Positions 33,302-41,814 are shown, counted from the first letter of the stretch. The stretch is DNA of 62,624 nt from Microcaldota archaeon (GCA_016212475.1 JACRGC010000006.1:1-62624), one strand, 5' to 3'. Numbers and translations: made by a program. Notes: generated from the sequence alone by a model not told the origin.

Positions 33302-33421
33302 AGCTTATTTGCTAATTAAAATCTTCAAAATTCGTCTTATACATCTCTATTTTTGAGAAAGTTAAATCCTCTAGTTTAACAAAGCCTATTAAATCCGGTT
33401 TTCTAATTATTTCTGATAATT

Positions 33422-33907
33422 ATGGCAACTGTAAACGAGATACCACTTGATCCGGCAAAACCAACAAAAAGATTCATAAATTCCATGATTGGATGGATTA
33501 TACTTTTTACAATTCTAATTGTTGGCACGCTTTTATTGCAACTTGGCTCGTTCCTAATTGGAATTGCAGTTGTTTTCGTTTTGATGATTGGCTGGCAGTG
33601 GTGGTATGAAAACGCGTACTACAAAAATTACTTTTATGACATACAGCCGGAATTCCTAAACATCAAAAAAGGAGTCATAACGCCAAGGGAAGCGATTTTC
33701 CCATATGAAAAGCTTCAGGATGTATACGTAGATCAGGATATTTTCGATCGCATGTTTGGGCTTTGGGATGTTCACATTTCTACCGCAACCATGCTTTCTG
33801 GAATGGAAGCGCACATAGATGGGGTATCCGAGGAAAACTCAAAAAAACTCAGGGACATGATTCTAACAAAGATTAAGGAAGCAAAGCGCAAAACCGGTGC
33901 ATCCTAA
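33422..33907 (+). CDS. bPH2 (YdbS-like) membrane protein
   Basis: The 161-aa protein has two N-terminal membrane helices (WIILFTILIVGTLLLQL and FLIGIAVVFVLMIGWQWW). A bPH2 domain follows, with IKKGVITPREAIFPYEKLQDVYVDQDIFDRMFGLWDV. The I-P-Y-x-K-I/L-Q-D-V and F-G-L/I patterns define the family. It abuts the next gene, a three-domain relative, so they likely form a membrane complex. The role is unknown. Confidence 0.85.
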   Translation: MATVNEIPLDPAKPTKRFINSMIGWIILFTILIVGTLLLQLGSFLIGIAVVFVLMIGWQWWYENAYYKNYFYDIQPEFLNIKKGVITPREAIFPYEKLQDVYVDQDIFDRMFGLWDVHISTATMLSGMEAHIDGVSEENSKKLRDMILTKIKEAKRKTGAS

Positions 33908-35329
33908 ATGGCCGATGAACCAATTGTTTATTCAAAGAATGGAACGGCAATATTTTTCGATGTAATCGGAACCATTATTGGAATATTCATAGTCTGCCTA
34001 TATGCTTTGGAGGGATATGGGCTCATTCCAGCGCTAATTTTTACACCAATTGGAGCCATTTACATCTACTTGCTGGATAAGAGTTATAAGTATGAACTTA
34101 GGGAGGATGGAGTTTACGTTTATCATGGAATTATTTCAAGGACACACGCTCTTTTCTTATATGAAAAAATTCAGGATGTAAACGAATCGCAATCGTTTAT
34201 ACATCGAATATTTGGAATCAAAAACCTAAGAATTTCAACAATGACATCAGGCTCCCAAACAGGAGGGATGCTATACGGCCTAACGGAGGATCAGGCAACA
34301 ACAGTTAGGAAGGAAATTTTGGAAAAAGTATTTTCAGCAACACATTCCGGTGCAAAATCGTTTTCTACATCCAAAAATAAGTCGGGTTCGAATGAAATAA
34401 GCTCCAAAATAGGAAAATTGCAAGGGGAAATTGAACCTTCCTTGATAGTAGTTAATTTTTACTTTAAATTAATACTTTTATCAATTTTTGCAACTTTTGC
34501 GGTTAGTTTGGCTATTGGCTGGGCCGCTGTAATTATATTTATAATCTCCCTGCTCGTATTCGGATTACAGGCGGTAAAAAACTTTATTTACCATAAATAT
34601 ACCTATTTGCAGTATGATGATGAGAAAATATTCATAAAAACAGGATTTCTTAGCAGAATTACTACTACAATTCCATATAACAAAATTCAAGATATACAAA
34701 TCTCAAGAGGACCATTTGATAGGCAAATCGGGCTAGCCAGCATCAATATACAAACGGGAGAGCAAACTAGGTACGGAGGAAAGGAAGCTAGCATCCTACC
34801 TCAAGGTCTAATAAATATACGGGCAGAAGATGCGCTTAAAATATACAAATTCGCAATGGAATCAATTCATTCTGAAGTTAAGAATGAAAAATTGCAGGCG
34901 GAAATGAAAAAATTCCCATTTACAAGCAACGCGTTCTTTTATACTTCAATTGTTCCAATCTTAATTCTTCTGATTTTTGGACTGTTTTATTGGCCAGCAA
35001 TATTGCTTTGCATTGTTATGACTCCGATCATTCTATTTTTCAGCAATTCGTACTTCAAATCAATCAACTATTACTTTACCGATAAAAACCTAATCATGAA
35101 ACGAGGAGTAATTGTTTTCGATACGATTAGTGTCCCGATTAAAAATATCCAAGACGTTGTGGTCGGCCAAGGACTAATTAATCGCATTTTTGGGTATTAT
35201 TATGTCAAGGTCTCAACAATTTCGGCATCTTCAATGTTTTTGACTTACGATTATTTGACACAGGAAACTGCACAATCCTTGGCAGAATTCCTAAGAAATC
35301 AAATGAAAAAGAATATGACCGGAGATTAG
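33908..35329 (+). CDS. bPH2 repeat (YdbT-like) membrane protein
   Basis: The 473-aa protein contains three bPH2 domains with the repeated signatures LYEKIQDVNESQSFIHRIFGI, IPYNKIQDIQISRGPFDRQIGL and IKNIQDVVVGQGLINRIFGY. Each follows a pair of membrane helices. YdbS and YdbT are usually neighbours, as here, where the ATG directly follows the previous stop. The protein probably acts at the membrane with the partner. Confidence 0.85.
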   Translation: MADEPIVYSKNGTAIFFDVIGTIIGIFIVCLYALEGYGLIPALIFTPIGAIYIYLLDKSYKYELREDGVYVYHGIISRTHALFLYEKIQDVNESQSFIHRIFGIKNLRISTMTSGSQTGGMLYGLTEDQATTVRKEILEKVFSATHSGAKSFSTSKNKSGSNEISSKIGKLQGEIEPSLIVVNFYFKLILLSIFATFAVSLAIGWAAVIIFIISLLVFGLQAVKNFIYHKYTYLQYDDEKIFIKTGFLSRITTTIPYNKIQDIQISRGPFDRQIGLASINIQTGEQTRYGGKEASILPQGLINIRAEDALKIYKFAMESIHSEVKNEKLQAEMKKFPFTSNAFFYTSIVPILILLIFGLFYWPAILLCIVMTPIILFFSNSYFKSINYYFTDKNLIMKRGVIVFDTISVPIKNIQDVVVGQGLINRIFGYYYVKVSTISASSMFLTYDYLTQETAQSLAEFLRNQMKKNMTGD

Positions 35330-35330
35330 A

Positions 35331-36176
35331 CTAAACCAGCTCGTAATTTAGTTCCACTTCCTTTAAAGAAGCAATCAATTGATCCCGAGTCTGCGCGTTC
35401 ATGCTCTTCTTTTCAATTAACGCAATTTCAACCGGTTCAACTGATTTTTCAAGTGCTTGCTTGATTGTTTGTGCGCTAGCTTCCGGCATTCCATATTTTG
35501 AGAAAATGTAGGGGAATTCAAAATTGTTTTCAAGCATTAGGCGGGTGAATTTTTGGCAATAATGTGTGCCGCCAAAGCCAATTGCAACCCTATCGGCATC
35601 AAATGCCTTCCTTTTGTATTTCCACTCCTTGCAAACTTCAAGAAGGCACCTAGCCATTATTTCACCGGCTTCCAAATTTGCGTACTCTGTTTCGGTGCTT
35701 CCAATTTCTGCAAACAGAATCGGTGATTTCAAGGCAGTTGGGCCGTGGTGAGTTGCTTCAATGAACGCTGGGAAATTTGGAAGGGGGTTTTTTGAGAGGA
35801 ATTGGTAGGCGATTTTTAGGGCTGATGCGGATGCATGAGCAATTTCACTAGGATTTCCGCCCATCTTATTTGAATTGATAAAATTCCCGCAGGTATGAAC
35901 CGTTAAGGCAGGCGAATTCGTATCGCTTTTGTGGGTGGATGCAAAAATCAGCAAATCATCCTTGTTGAAAAGAGGGTAATCCTTCAAATAATCCGAAAAA
36001 ATGTGCAGGGTAGTTAGCTCAAGCAGTTGGATGTTGCCATGCTTCCAGTTTTTCCAAGTGTATTTGCCATCTTCCGAAGCCAAATCCGGCTGCGGATCAA
36101 AACTATACGTTCCAATAAGTGATTTGGCAATTGTTTCTCCGGCTAAATTATCTTTGCTGAATGCAATGAGCGGCAT
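35331..36176 (-). CDS. dtdA: D-aminoacyl-tRNA deacylase
   Basis: This archaeal/plant-type DtdA hydrolyses D-aminoacyl-tRNAs. It has 281 residues with family motifs FASTHKSDTNSPALTVHTCGN, EATHHGPT and FAEIGSTETEY, plus IGFGGTHYCQKFT. His and Asp/Glu residues in these motifs bind zinc. It converges with the upstream bPH2 gene and is divergent from the E1-like gene. Confidence 0.95.
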   Translation of the reverse strand: MPLIAFSKDNLAGETIAKSLIGTYSFDPQPDLASEDGKYTWKNWKHGNIQLLELTTLHIFSDYLKDYPLFNKDDLLIFASTHKSDTNSPALTVHTCGNFINSNKMGGNPSEIAHASASALKIAYQFLSKNPLPNFPAFIEATHHGPTALKSPILFAEIGSTETEYANLEAGEIMARCLLEVCKEWKYKRKAFDADRVAIGFGGTHYCQKFTRLMLENNFEFPYIFSKYGMPEASAQTIKQALEKSVEPVEIALIEKKSMNAQTRDQLIASLKEVELNYELV

Positions 36177-36254
36177 ATGAGATCCCCCACAAAAAAGATG
36201 ATTAATACCTAAAAAACGTTAGGGATAATAATTGCTGCGATTCAAGTTTATTCC

Positions 36255-37019
36255 ATGGGAATTGATGAGGATATTTTGGATAGGCAAAAAAGAATCGGGA
36301 ATTGGCAGCAGGAACCGATTTCAAAATCGAATGTGCTGGTTGTTGGCGCCGGAGCTTTGGGAAATGAGGTTGTAAAATCGCTTTTGCAACTAGGAGTTGA
36401 AAAAATCACATTGATCGATTATGATATTGTCGTAAATGCAAATCTGAATAGATGCGTTTTCTTTTCTTTGGATGATGCAAAAAACAAGAGGTTGAAGGCG
36501 CAAGTTGTTTCTGAAAAGGGAATGGAATTATTTGCTAGCGCAAAAATTGTTCCTATAATAAAAAAAGTCGAGGAGTTGGAAGAGGATTTCTTTTCCAAAT
36601 TCGACGTTGCATTTTCATGCCTTGACAATTTGAACGCAAGGCTTCATTTGAATGCGAATTGCTATGGGAAAACACCCTTGATTGATGGAGGAACAACCGG
36701 ATTTTTGGGAAAAGTGCAAGTTGTTGGCAAAGAAAGCAGCTGCATTGAATGCGCAATCAGCAAACGGGATTACAAGCATTTGTGGGAAAAATACAGCTGC
36801 GTTGGGGAAGTGCTGGATTTCATAGACCCAAAGATGCCAGCAATTTCAACAACCAATAGCATAATTGCTGCCTTGCAGGTGAATGAGTTTCTCAAATTAA
36901 GGATGGATTCACTTGTAAAAGAAAACAATTTGGTTGGAAAATATTTGCTGTATGATGGAAGGAGGAATGAATTCAAAATATTTGCTGTTGAAAAAAGGAA
37001 GGATTGTCCGGTTCACTAA
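36255..37019 (+). CDS. E1-like ubiquitin-activating enzyme
   Basis: This ThiF/MoeB-fold protein (254 aa) should adenylate the ubiquitin-like protein encoded 2 kb away. It has the nucleotide loop VVGAGALGNEV (29-39), the acidic strand LIDYD (53-57), NLNR with Arg66 (63-66), and CLDN (122-125). C163-x2-C166 and C251/H254 could bind zinc. Cys182 in KYSCVGEV is at the place where E1 enzymes carry the thioester cysteine, though alignment would be needed to confirm. No C-terminal ubiquitin-fold domain is present. The context of Ubl, E2, JAMM and RING-like genes favours E1 over a MoeB/ThiF role. Confidence 0.85.
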   Translation: MGIDEDILDRQKRIGNWQQEPISKSNVLVVGAGALGNEVVKSLLQLGVEKITLIDYDIVVNANLNRCVFFSLDDAKNKRLKAQVVSEKGMELFASAKIVPIIKKVEELEEDFFSKFDVAFSCLDNLNARLHLNANCYGKTPLIDGGTTGFLGKVQVVGKESSCIECAISKRDYKHLWEKYSCVGEVLDFIDPKMPAISTTNSIIAALQVNEFLKLRMDSLVKENNLVGKYLLYDGRRNEFKIFAVEKRKDCPVH

Positions 37020-37049
37020 TTGATTATAATTTATAGAATTTGAATCCGA

Positions 37050-37150
37050 AATAAGAGGGGTGGAGGCGACACAATTGAAGGGGTAGGGCAACACGGTAGG
37101 GGAATTCGTTCCCCTTGGTGTTGGAGATATCTCCCCTATAGGTGTTGATT
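37050..37150 (-). repeat. Palindromic dispersed repeat, copy D
   Basis: It sits between the convergent E1-like and RING-like genes. On the minus strand it reads nearly as copy A. In plus coordinates the outer stem is AACAC (37090)/GTGTT (37118) and the inner stem AGGGGAA (37098)/TTCCCCT (37109), followed by GGAGATATCTCC. The two tail motifs (ACCCCTT- and ACCCCTCTTATT-like) lie at the low-coordinate end. Confidence 0.75.
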
Positions 37151-38261
37151 AGAATGATATGTCACGGATCTGCTTAAACGCATCTTCAACCTTGAAATCA
37201 GAGCTGGAAGACATTTTCCTGCCGCATCTTACGCACTTTGTATCTCCGGCAATTATCCCCTCATAGCAATCCTTGTGGTAGGGGGCCCCGCAAAAACAGT
37301 GACCGAATTTTGGCGAGTGTTCTTCTTCCTTTACGGAAATTATGAATCCGGTTTTGCAAAGCTCGCATTTTTCCCCTGATGCTTCAAGCTCGGCTGCCTG
37401 CCTTGAAAGATCCGAAATCGCACGGTTGTAGGTTGGCTTTGCAATTGAACTGTTTTCGGAAGCGGAAGATTTTGGTTGCAATGAAGTGTTGCTTTCGGAA
37501 GGAGAGTTTTCGGTGCTTGCGGAATCAGCTCGCAAATGTGGGCTTTTTTGGGATTTTGATTCGGATGAATTTTTGACAATTGATTTCTTGTTTGGCATGT
37601 GCCGCTCGACGAATGGGGATGGCTTGTTTAGCAAATCCTTTTGCTTGTCGGTTGGGCCGAATTTTCGCATCAAATCCATTATATCGATTGTTTCTTCCTT
37701 TCGTTTATCTTCTGGAAGGGAAGCTATTTCATTGCGCCGAGATTCGATTTCGCGCCAAAGCATTTCAATTGGCAATTTCGCCTGTATGGTTTTTGAAATA
37801 TCAGGAATTGATTGGGATTTTTCATTGCTGATTGATGGTTCTTTGAGGTTTGGGCCATCCTGCAAAACCGTCTCTTTTTGTTTTAATCGCTTCTCCTTCC
37901 TTCCAAGCCATTCATCGGCTGCTTTTTTCCATTTGGGAGAATATTCGTTTACTGCTTTAAGAGAGAGGGTGATTCTTCCGGAATTGAAATCCGCATTAAG
38001 GTAGCCCTCCTGCTGGAGCAATTTGAGCCTCTCTTCAAATTCGATTTTTCCAAGGTTGAACTTTTTCCTAAGCTCTTCGATTTCGGAAATCCCTTCCTTT
38101 AGGATTTGGATGAAAATCGAATCGAACCTTGAGAGCTTGAATTTTGGCGCAGTTTCAGCTTTTGGCTTGCGTTTCTTGTATTGGCGCTTTTGGGATTTTT
38201 CAATAGGCTCATCCGCTGCATCGACTATGATTTTTTCCTGAATTTCCTCCACAAAAATCAC
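37149..38261 (-). CDS. RING-like zinc finger protein with winged helix, putative E3
   Basis: In this 370-aa protein, residues about 45-105 look like a winged helix (FDSIFIQILKEGISEIEELR, then LLQQEGYLN). A long Ser-rich disordered stretch occupies about 225-275. The C-terminus holds eight zinc ligands: C299-x2-C302, C322-x-C324, H329-x2-C332 and C343-x2-C346. This C4HC3 order resembles RING-variant or PHD domains, with spacing closest to RINGv. The GTG start lies 2 nt after the JAMM stop, so they are coupled. With E1, E2 and Ubl nearby, an E3 role is a reasonable inference; a nucleic-acid role is the alternative. Confidence 0.7.
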   Translation of the reverse strand: MIFVEEIQEKIIVDAADEPIEKSQKRQYKKRKPKAETAPKFKLSRFDSIFIQILKEGISEIEELRKKFNLGKIEFEERLKLLQQEGYLNADFNSGRITLSLKAVNEYSPKWKKAADEWLGRKEKRLKQKETVLQDGPNLKEPSISNEKSQSIPDISKTIQAKLPIEMLWREIESRRNEIASLPEDKRKEETIDIMDLMRKFGPTDKQKDLLNKPSPFVERHMPNKKSIVKNSSESKSQKSPHLRADSASTENSPSESNTSLQPKSSASENSSIAKPTYNRAISDLSRQAAELEASGEKCELCKTGFIISVKEEEHSPKFGHCFCGAPYHKDCYEGIIAGDTKCVRCGRKMSSSSDFKVEDAFKQIRDISF

Positions 38262-38263
38262 GC

Positions 38264-38740
38264 TTATTTGCTATCATAAATACAAAAGCTTATCTCATAA
38301 TAACCGTTGGCATTGACCCTAAATACTTTTTCTTGCATCCTGCTGTTTTGGATGCGCATTGGATCGACAACCATTGCAATGTTGAAGGGAGCTGAAAAAA
38401 AACGCTTTTGGGTGTTAATGTCGGTTTGGGATAGGAAACAGCCATATGTTGGGTGGGAATGTATCCAGCCAACGATTATTTTCTTTTCCTTGAAGTGGCG
38501 CATGTAAGCTTTTGTTAGTTCAGAAAAAGATTCCTTTGTGAATTTTACTGAAACGGCAGTTGGGAGGTTTTTGGCGGTGATGAAATTTTCAACCAAAACG
38601 TACTCCTTTCCCTTGTTGGAATAGACATTCCCAACCAGAAGGCCAAGCGCTTCCAAATTCTGCTTTGCTGCCAATTCAAATAGCTTTTCTGCCTTTTCGA
38701 GTGCGGTTGAGGAAATGTATGCGTCGTAAATTTCGTGCAT
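38264..38740 (-). CDS. JAMM/MPN+ protease, Rpn11/CSN5-like
   Basis: The 158-aa MPN+ protein has all JAMM zinc and catalytic residues: Glu30 (LEALGLLVG), then H94 and H96 in GWIHSHPTYGCFLSQTD, S104 and D107. The stretch HSHPTYGCFLSQTDINTQ closely recalls eukaryotic Rpn11 and CSN5. It should cleave isopeptide bonds made with the ubiquitin-like protein. It stands between the 104-aa gene (20 bp upstream) and the RING-like gene (2 bp downstream) in one transcript. Confidence 0.92.
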   Translation of the reverse strand: MHEIYDAYISSTALEKAEKLFELAAKQNLEALGLLVGNVYSNKGKEYVLVENFITAKNLPTAVSVKFTKESFSELTKAYMRHFKEKKIIVGWIHSHPTYGCFLSQTDINTQKRFFSAPFNIAMVVDPMRIQNSRMQEKVFRVNANGYYEISFCIYDSK

Positions 38741-38760
38741 GAAAATCCCCTTTGAAGGTT

Positions 38761-39075
38761 TTATTCAAGGCCTACAATCTTACGGATCGTCTTTTTGATT
38801 GAATGCCGTTTCTTTTGATCTTCATCGATTTCCCTATCAAGCTCCAAACGATCAAGCGGCGGGCGGATTGGAGTTATATCTGAAAGCATGTCCTTTCTTA
38901 GCGCATCACGTGTGGCATCGGGTTGAAGAGTTCTGGACGATTTTTTTCCTAAAATTAAGGATTCGGGCGACTTGTCAAAAAGCATGGAATAGTCCGTTTC
39001 GTCAATTATCCTTGGCTTTACATGCTCCTTTCTTTTTTGGCGGGTTTCTACGATTCGGGGTTTTTTGGATGCCAT
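38761..39075 (-). CDS. Uncharacterised basic protein of the ubiquitin-like cluster
   Basis: The 104-aa protein is highly charged, with basic N- and C-termini (MASKKPRIVETRQKRKEHVK and KKRHSIKKTIRKIVGLE) and no globular domain I can see. It is first in the operon with the JAMM and RING-like genes. I choose ATG 39075, since a TATA-like CATATTAAT lies upstream of it and inside the longer frame. Its place suggests a substrate, adaptor or cofactor of the conjugation system. Confidence 0.6.
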   Translation of the reverse strand: MASKKPRIVETRQKRKEHVKPRIIDETDYSMLFDKSPESLILGKKSSRTLQPDATRDALRKDMLSDITPIRPPLDRLELDREIDEDQKKRHSIKKTIRKIVGLE

Positions 39076-39140
39076 GAAAATAGTTTTATCGAAAGGCATT
39101 AATATGCTTTCCCGCAATTACATATTCGTAGGTGAGCGCC

Positions 39141-39383
39141 ATGGCAGAATTCAATATCACTGTTTCCCATACAACTTCCGGAAAGGAAACGGTTTTGGCA
39201 GTTGAGCCCGAATTTACGGTTTCATCCGTGCTCGAGGTATTGGCAGAATCATTGCAGCTAAAGGATCGTTTTGTGCTTGCCACTCAGGATAACAAAATAC
39301 TCAATCCAGATACCACTTTGCAAGAAGCGCAAATAAAGGAGAATGATGTTTTGCTATTGATGCCAGATCCAACTGGAGGATAG
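39141..39383 (+). CDS. Ubiquitin-like modifier ending in Gly-Gly
   Basis: The 80-aa beta-grasp protein starts MAEFNITVSHTTSGKETVLA, has the central helix VSSVLEVLAESLQL and later strands RFVLATQDNKILNPDTTLQEA. It ends MPDPTGG with the stop directly after the second Gly. It therefore needs no processing before activation by the E1. GGTGAG lies 5 nt before ATG 39141. It is divergent from the JAMM operon and followed after 77 bp by the E2 gene. Small archaeal SAMP-type modifiers also end in GG, but the E2 next door favours a ubiquitin-like role. Confidence 0.9.
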   Translation: MAEFNITVSHTTSGKETVLAVEPEFTVSSVLEVLAESLQLKDRFVLATQDNKILNPDTTLQEAQIKENDVLLLMPDPTGG

Positions 39384-39460
39384 AGCACAAAATTTACTCT
39401 TACACCACCCGAAGGCACGCCATGGCGGATTTATTATTGTTTTAGCGCTTATTCCTGATT

Positions 39461-39952
39461 ATGCCAAAGCTTCCGGAAGCGGTTTTCCAAAGAAGAGTGC
39501 TAGCCGAATACCAAGAGATGCAAAAAAGCGGGTATAAGTTCAGCGTGAATCCGGATAGGACTGCTTATGAAATCTCAATGGAAGCAAGAGCGCTTCAAAA
39601 AATAGCAGGGAAGCTGTCGGTTTTGACAAGTCACAAGTTCAAGATAGAAATCAACCGCAATTACCCATATGCAGGCGGATTTTCAGTTGTTTGGCTAACG
39701 CCAATTTTCCACCCAAATATAGATAACAAAACCGGAAAGGTTTGCATACATCTGCTAAATGACTGGGCAGCTTCGCAAACAATTGCTTCGCTTGTTAAAG
39801 GAATTGAGCACCTCCTAAAAAACCCCAATGTGAAAAGCCCCCTGAATGTGGAAGCCGGAGAGTATTTTTACTTCCATCCGGAGTTAATTGAAGGAAAATT
39901 CCAAGGGATTGAATCCGGGAGCGGAAAGCCAAAAATCGTTTTGCAGAAATGA
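39461..39952 (+). CDS. E2-like ubiquitin-conjugating enzyme
   Basis: This 163-aa protein has a complete UBC core. YPYAGGFSVVWLTPIFHPNI carries the HPN motif (84-86), followed by GKVCIHLLNDW with active-site Cys95 in the usual position nine residues after the motif. The C-terminal helices include SLVKGIEHLLKNPNVKSPLN, as in eukaryotic E2s. It should receive the ubiquitin-like protein from the E1. It lies directly after the modifier gene. Confidence 0.92.
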   Translation: MPKLPEAVFQRRVLAEYQEMQKSGYKFSVNPDRTAYEISMEARALQKIAGKLSVLTSHKFKIEINRNYPYAGGFSVVWLTPIFHPNIDNKTGKVCIHLLNDWAASQTIASLVKGIEHLLKNPNVKSPLNVEAGEYFYFHPELIEGKFQGIESGSGKPKIVLQK

Positions 39953-40023
39953 ATTGGGAAAAAAGGGAAGTAATGAAGAAGTGAATTTGAAAACAAAGGA
40001 AGAAATTGGAATCCGCAAAGACG

Positions 40024-40167
40024 ATGAAGATAAATGAAAAACAAAGTGAAAAAATGCTAAAAAAACCAAGAATAATTGCCGTGCATGAGAAAAAAACGCA
40101 GGAGCGGCAGCCACCAAATCCACAAACCCATAAAATCGTTTTCAGCTATAAGCCATCAAAAAGGTAA
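40024..40167 (+). CDS. Possible 47-aa basic protein before nurA
   Basis: This ORF encodes 47 mostly basic residues (MKINEKQSEKMLKKPRII...) and stops 6 bp before the nurA ATG. The tight spacing suggests coupling, but the ribosome-binding site is weak and the composition is low-complexity. No family is recognised. Confidence 0.35.
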   Translation: MKINEKQSEKMLKKPRIIAVHEKKTQERQPPNPQTHKIVFSYKPSKR

Positions 40168-40173
40168 ACTAAA

Positions 40174-41247
40174 ATGATCAACGAGCACGCAATCAACGAA
40201 GCGATCCAAAAAATTCGGAGCAATGAAGGATTGCAGCTAAAAATTGCTAAAAAACTTAGGGATCACACAGCTGAATTCACATTCAAAGAATCACTTGAAA
40301 ACAGGCTTATACTTCCGGTCAATGATTCAATTGTCGAGGGAAAAATTGCAGCTGTTGATGGAGGATTACTTGCAGAGGAGCTACATTCGATTGATCTGGT
40401 TTTGACAAGGGCCTGCGGAGTCGTATTCGATTACAAGAATTCAAAACTTGTAAAAAATATTTGCTACCCCTCTTCTTTTCCAGATTATGAGGTTTCAACC
40501 CCAACAGCGCTTGATTCGCACGAGGCGATTTGGTTTAGGAATATTGCAAGGCTTGAAAAGGAAATCCGGACAGCTGCGGATACGATTTCAAAATATTCAC
40601 CTAAAGCGATGTTTTTGGATGGATCGATAATCCCCCAGGTTTCGGATAAGCCTTCAAAAGAATCCGAAACATATGTGCAATACGAAAAACTTATTAGCGA
40701 ATATTTCCGGCTGTTTTCAATAGCTGAAGAAAAAGGCTGCATGCTAGCTGGCATCATCAAGGATTCAAGGGGAAAGCAGTTTCTTAACATCATTGAAAAG
40801 CATTTCAAACTTTCACTTGAAGAAGTTGCAACTCTGCATAAAACAAATGACTCATCCTTCCTATACAATCTCTTGCAAGAAAAGGAGCGCACATTTGCAT
40901 TCAAATATGCCTCGGCTGCCGAGCACCCAATCCTTCGGGACTTTAGGCAGTATTCGGATAGGATAGCTTCGTTTTATTTGCGGGCGGTAAAATACGATCG
41001 TCCGCTTAGAGTTGATTTTCTCTTGCCAAAAAAAGATGGGGAAAGGCTTGAAGAACTATCATCCCTCATTTATTCCCTAAGCAAGCACAACTCGCAGTAC
41101 GCATACCCGGCGGTTTTGATTGAAGCTGATTTGCGGGCTGCAATGGATCCAAAGGAGCTTGAAATCGTCTACAACAGGATTTTCTCATCAATTGGGTTAA
41201 GATCGAGCATTTTCAAACTAAGGAGGAATATTAGGCCGTTTAGGTAG
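40174..41247 (+). CDS. nurA: NurA-domain nuclease
   Basis: The NurA nuclease works with HerA, Mre11 and Rad50 in DNA-end processing. The 357-aa protein has the family's acidic sites: AAVDGGLLAE near residue 60, MFLDGSII near 150, and AGIIKDSRGKQFLN near 195. The C-terminal HxxxxxRVDFLLP-like region appears as RPLRVDFLLP. No herA is in the window. It immediately follows the E2 region. Confidence 0.88.
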   Translation: MINEHAINEAIQKIRSNEGLQLKIAKKLRDHTAEFTFKESLENRLILPVNDSIVEGKIAAVDGGLLAEELHSIDLVLTRACGVVFDYKNSKLVKNICYPSSFPDYEVSTPTALDSHEAIWFRNIARLEKEIRTAADTISKYSPKAMFLDGSIIPQVSDKPSKESETYVQYEKLISEYFRLFSIAEEKGCMLAGIIKDSRGKQFLNIIEKHFKLSLEEVATLHKTNDSSFLYNLLQEKERTFAFKYASAAEHPILRDFRQYSDRIASFYLRAVKYDRPLRVDFLLPKKDGERLEELSSLIYSLSKHNSQYAYPAVLIEADLRAAMDPKELEIVYNRIFSSIGLRSSIFKLRRNIRPFR

Positions 41248-41253
41248 GGAAAA

Positions 41254-41805
41254 TCATTTTTTTTTGCTAGCTTTCCCAATAGAACCATACGGATGCGCAA
41301 TTCCAAGCTTATCCAAAATTTCCCGTATGTGAACCTTGTTTAGCCGATGATCATTTGTGTTGGAGGGCAAATCCACGGGCTTTTTTTCATCGGATATGCG
41401 GAAATGGGATTTCAATTTATCCTGCTCTTCTTTTGAAAGCTTGTTCCAGAGGGGTTTTTTCAAATAAGCATCCCTTACCGCATAATAAGTCGGATACTCT
41501 ATTGGGTGCGAATAAGGCGCAGGCCCGTGGCGCTCGATTGATTTGGCCATTTTTTTATCCCGGATTCCGGCCCAGTCCCCAAGCAGATGGATTATCCTAG
41601 ATAGGTCGCTATTTGTAAGGTTAAACCTATTTGTCAGCTGAGTGTAGGTTTCATGCCTTCCACCCAAACCCAAATACCCAACAATCAAATCGTGCTGGAC
41701 TGGCTTTTCAAGCCTTAGGTGATCTAGCATTTCCGGAATCTTGCTAAAAACCTTCCGGAATGCCTCCTCGTTTTTTTGCCTTTGTTCCCTTGAATCTCCG
41801 GACAT
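41254..41805 (-). CDS. Hypothetical protein, paralogue of its upstream neighbour
   Basis: From ATG 41805 (GGTGA 6 nt upstream) the protein has 183 residues. It shares a collinear pattern with the next gene: SDLSRIIHLLGDWAGI, ERHGPAPYSHPIEYPTY, PLWNKLSKEEQDKLKSHFRIS and a C-terminal LGIAHPYGSIGK. The middle segment resembles a helix-turn-helix. No function is known; tandem duplication is evident. Confidence 0.65.
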   Translation of the reverse strand: MSGDSREQRQKNEEAFRKVFSKIPEMLDHLRLEKPVQHDLIVGYLGLGGRHETYTQLTNRFNLTNSDLSRIIHLLGDWAGIRDKKMAKSIERHGPAPYSHPIEYPTYYAVRDAYLKKPLWNKLSKEEQDKLKSHFRISDEKKPVDLPSNTNDHRLNKVHIREILDKLGIAHPYGSIGKASKKK

Positions 41806-41814
41806 GCTTTTCAC

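Noticed and set aside
36255-37019. E1-like gene read as MoeB/ThiF for molybdopterin or thiamine synthesis
   Set aside because: No moa or thi genes are in the window. The E2, Ubl and JAMM genes give a better context, although a shared role cannot be excluded.
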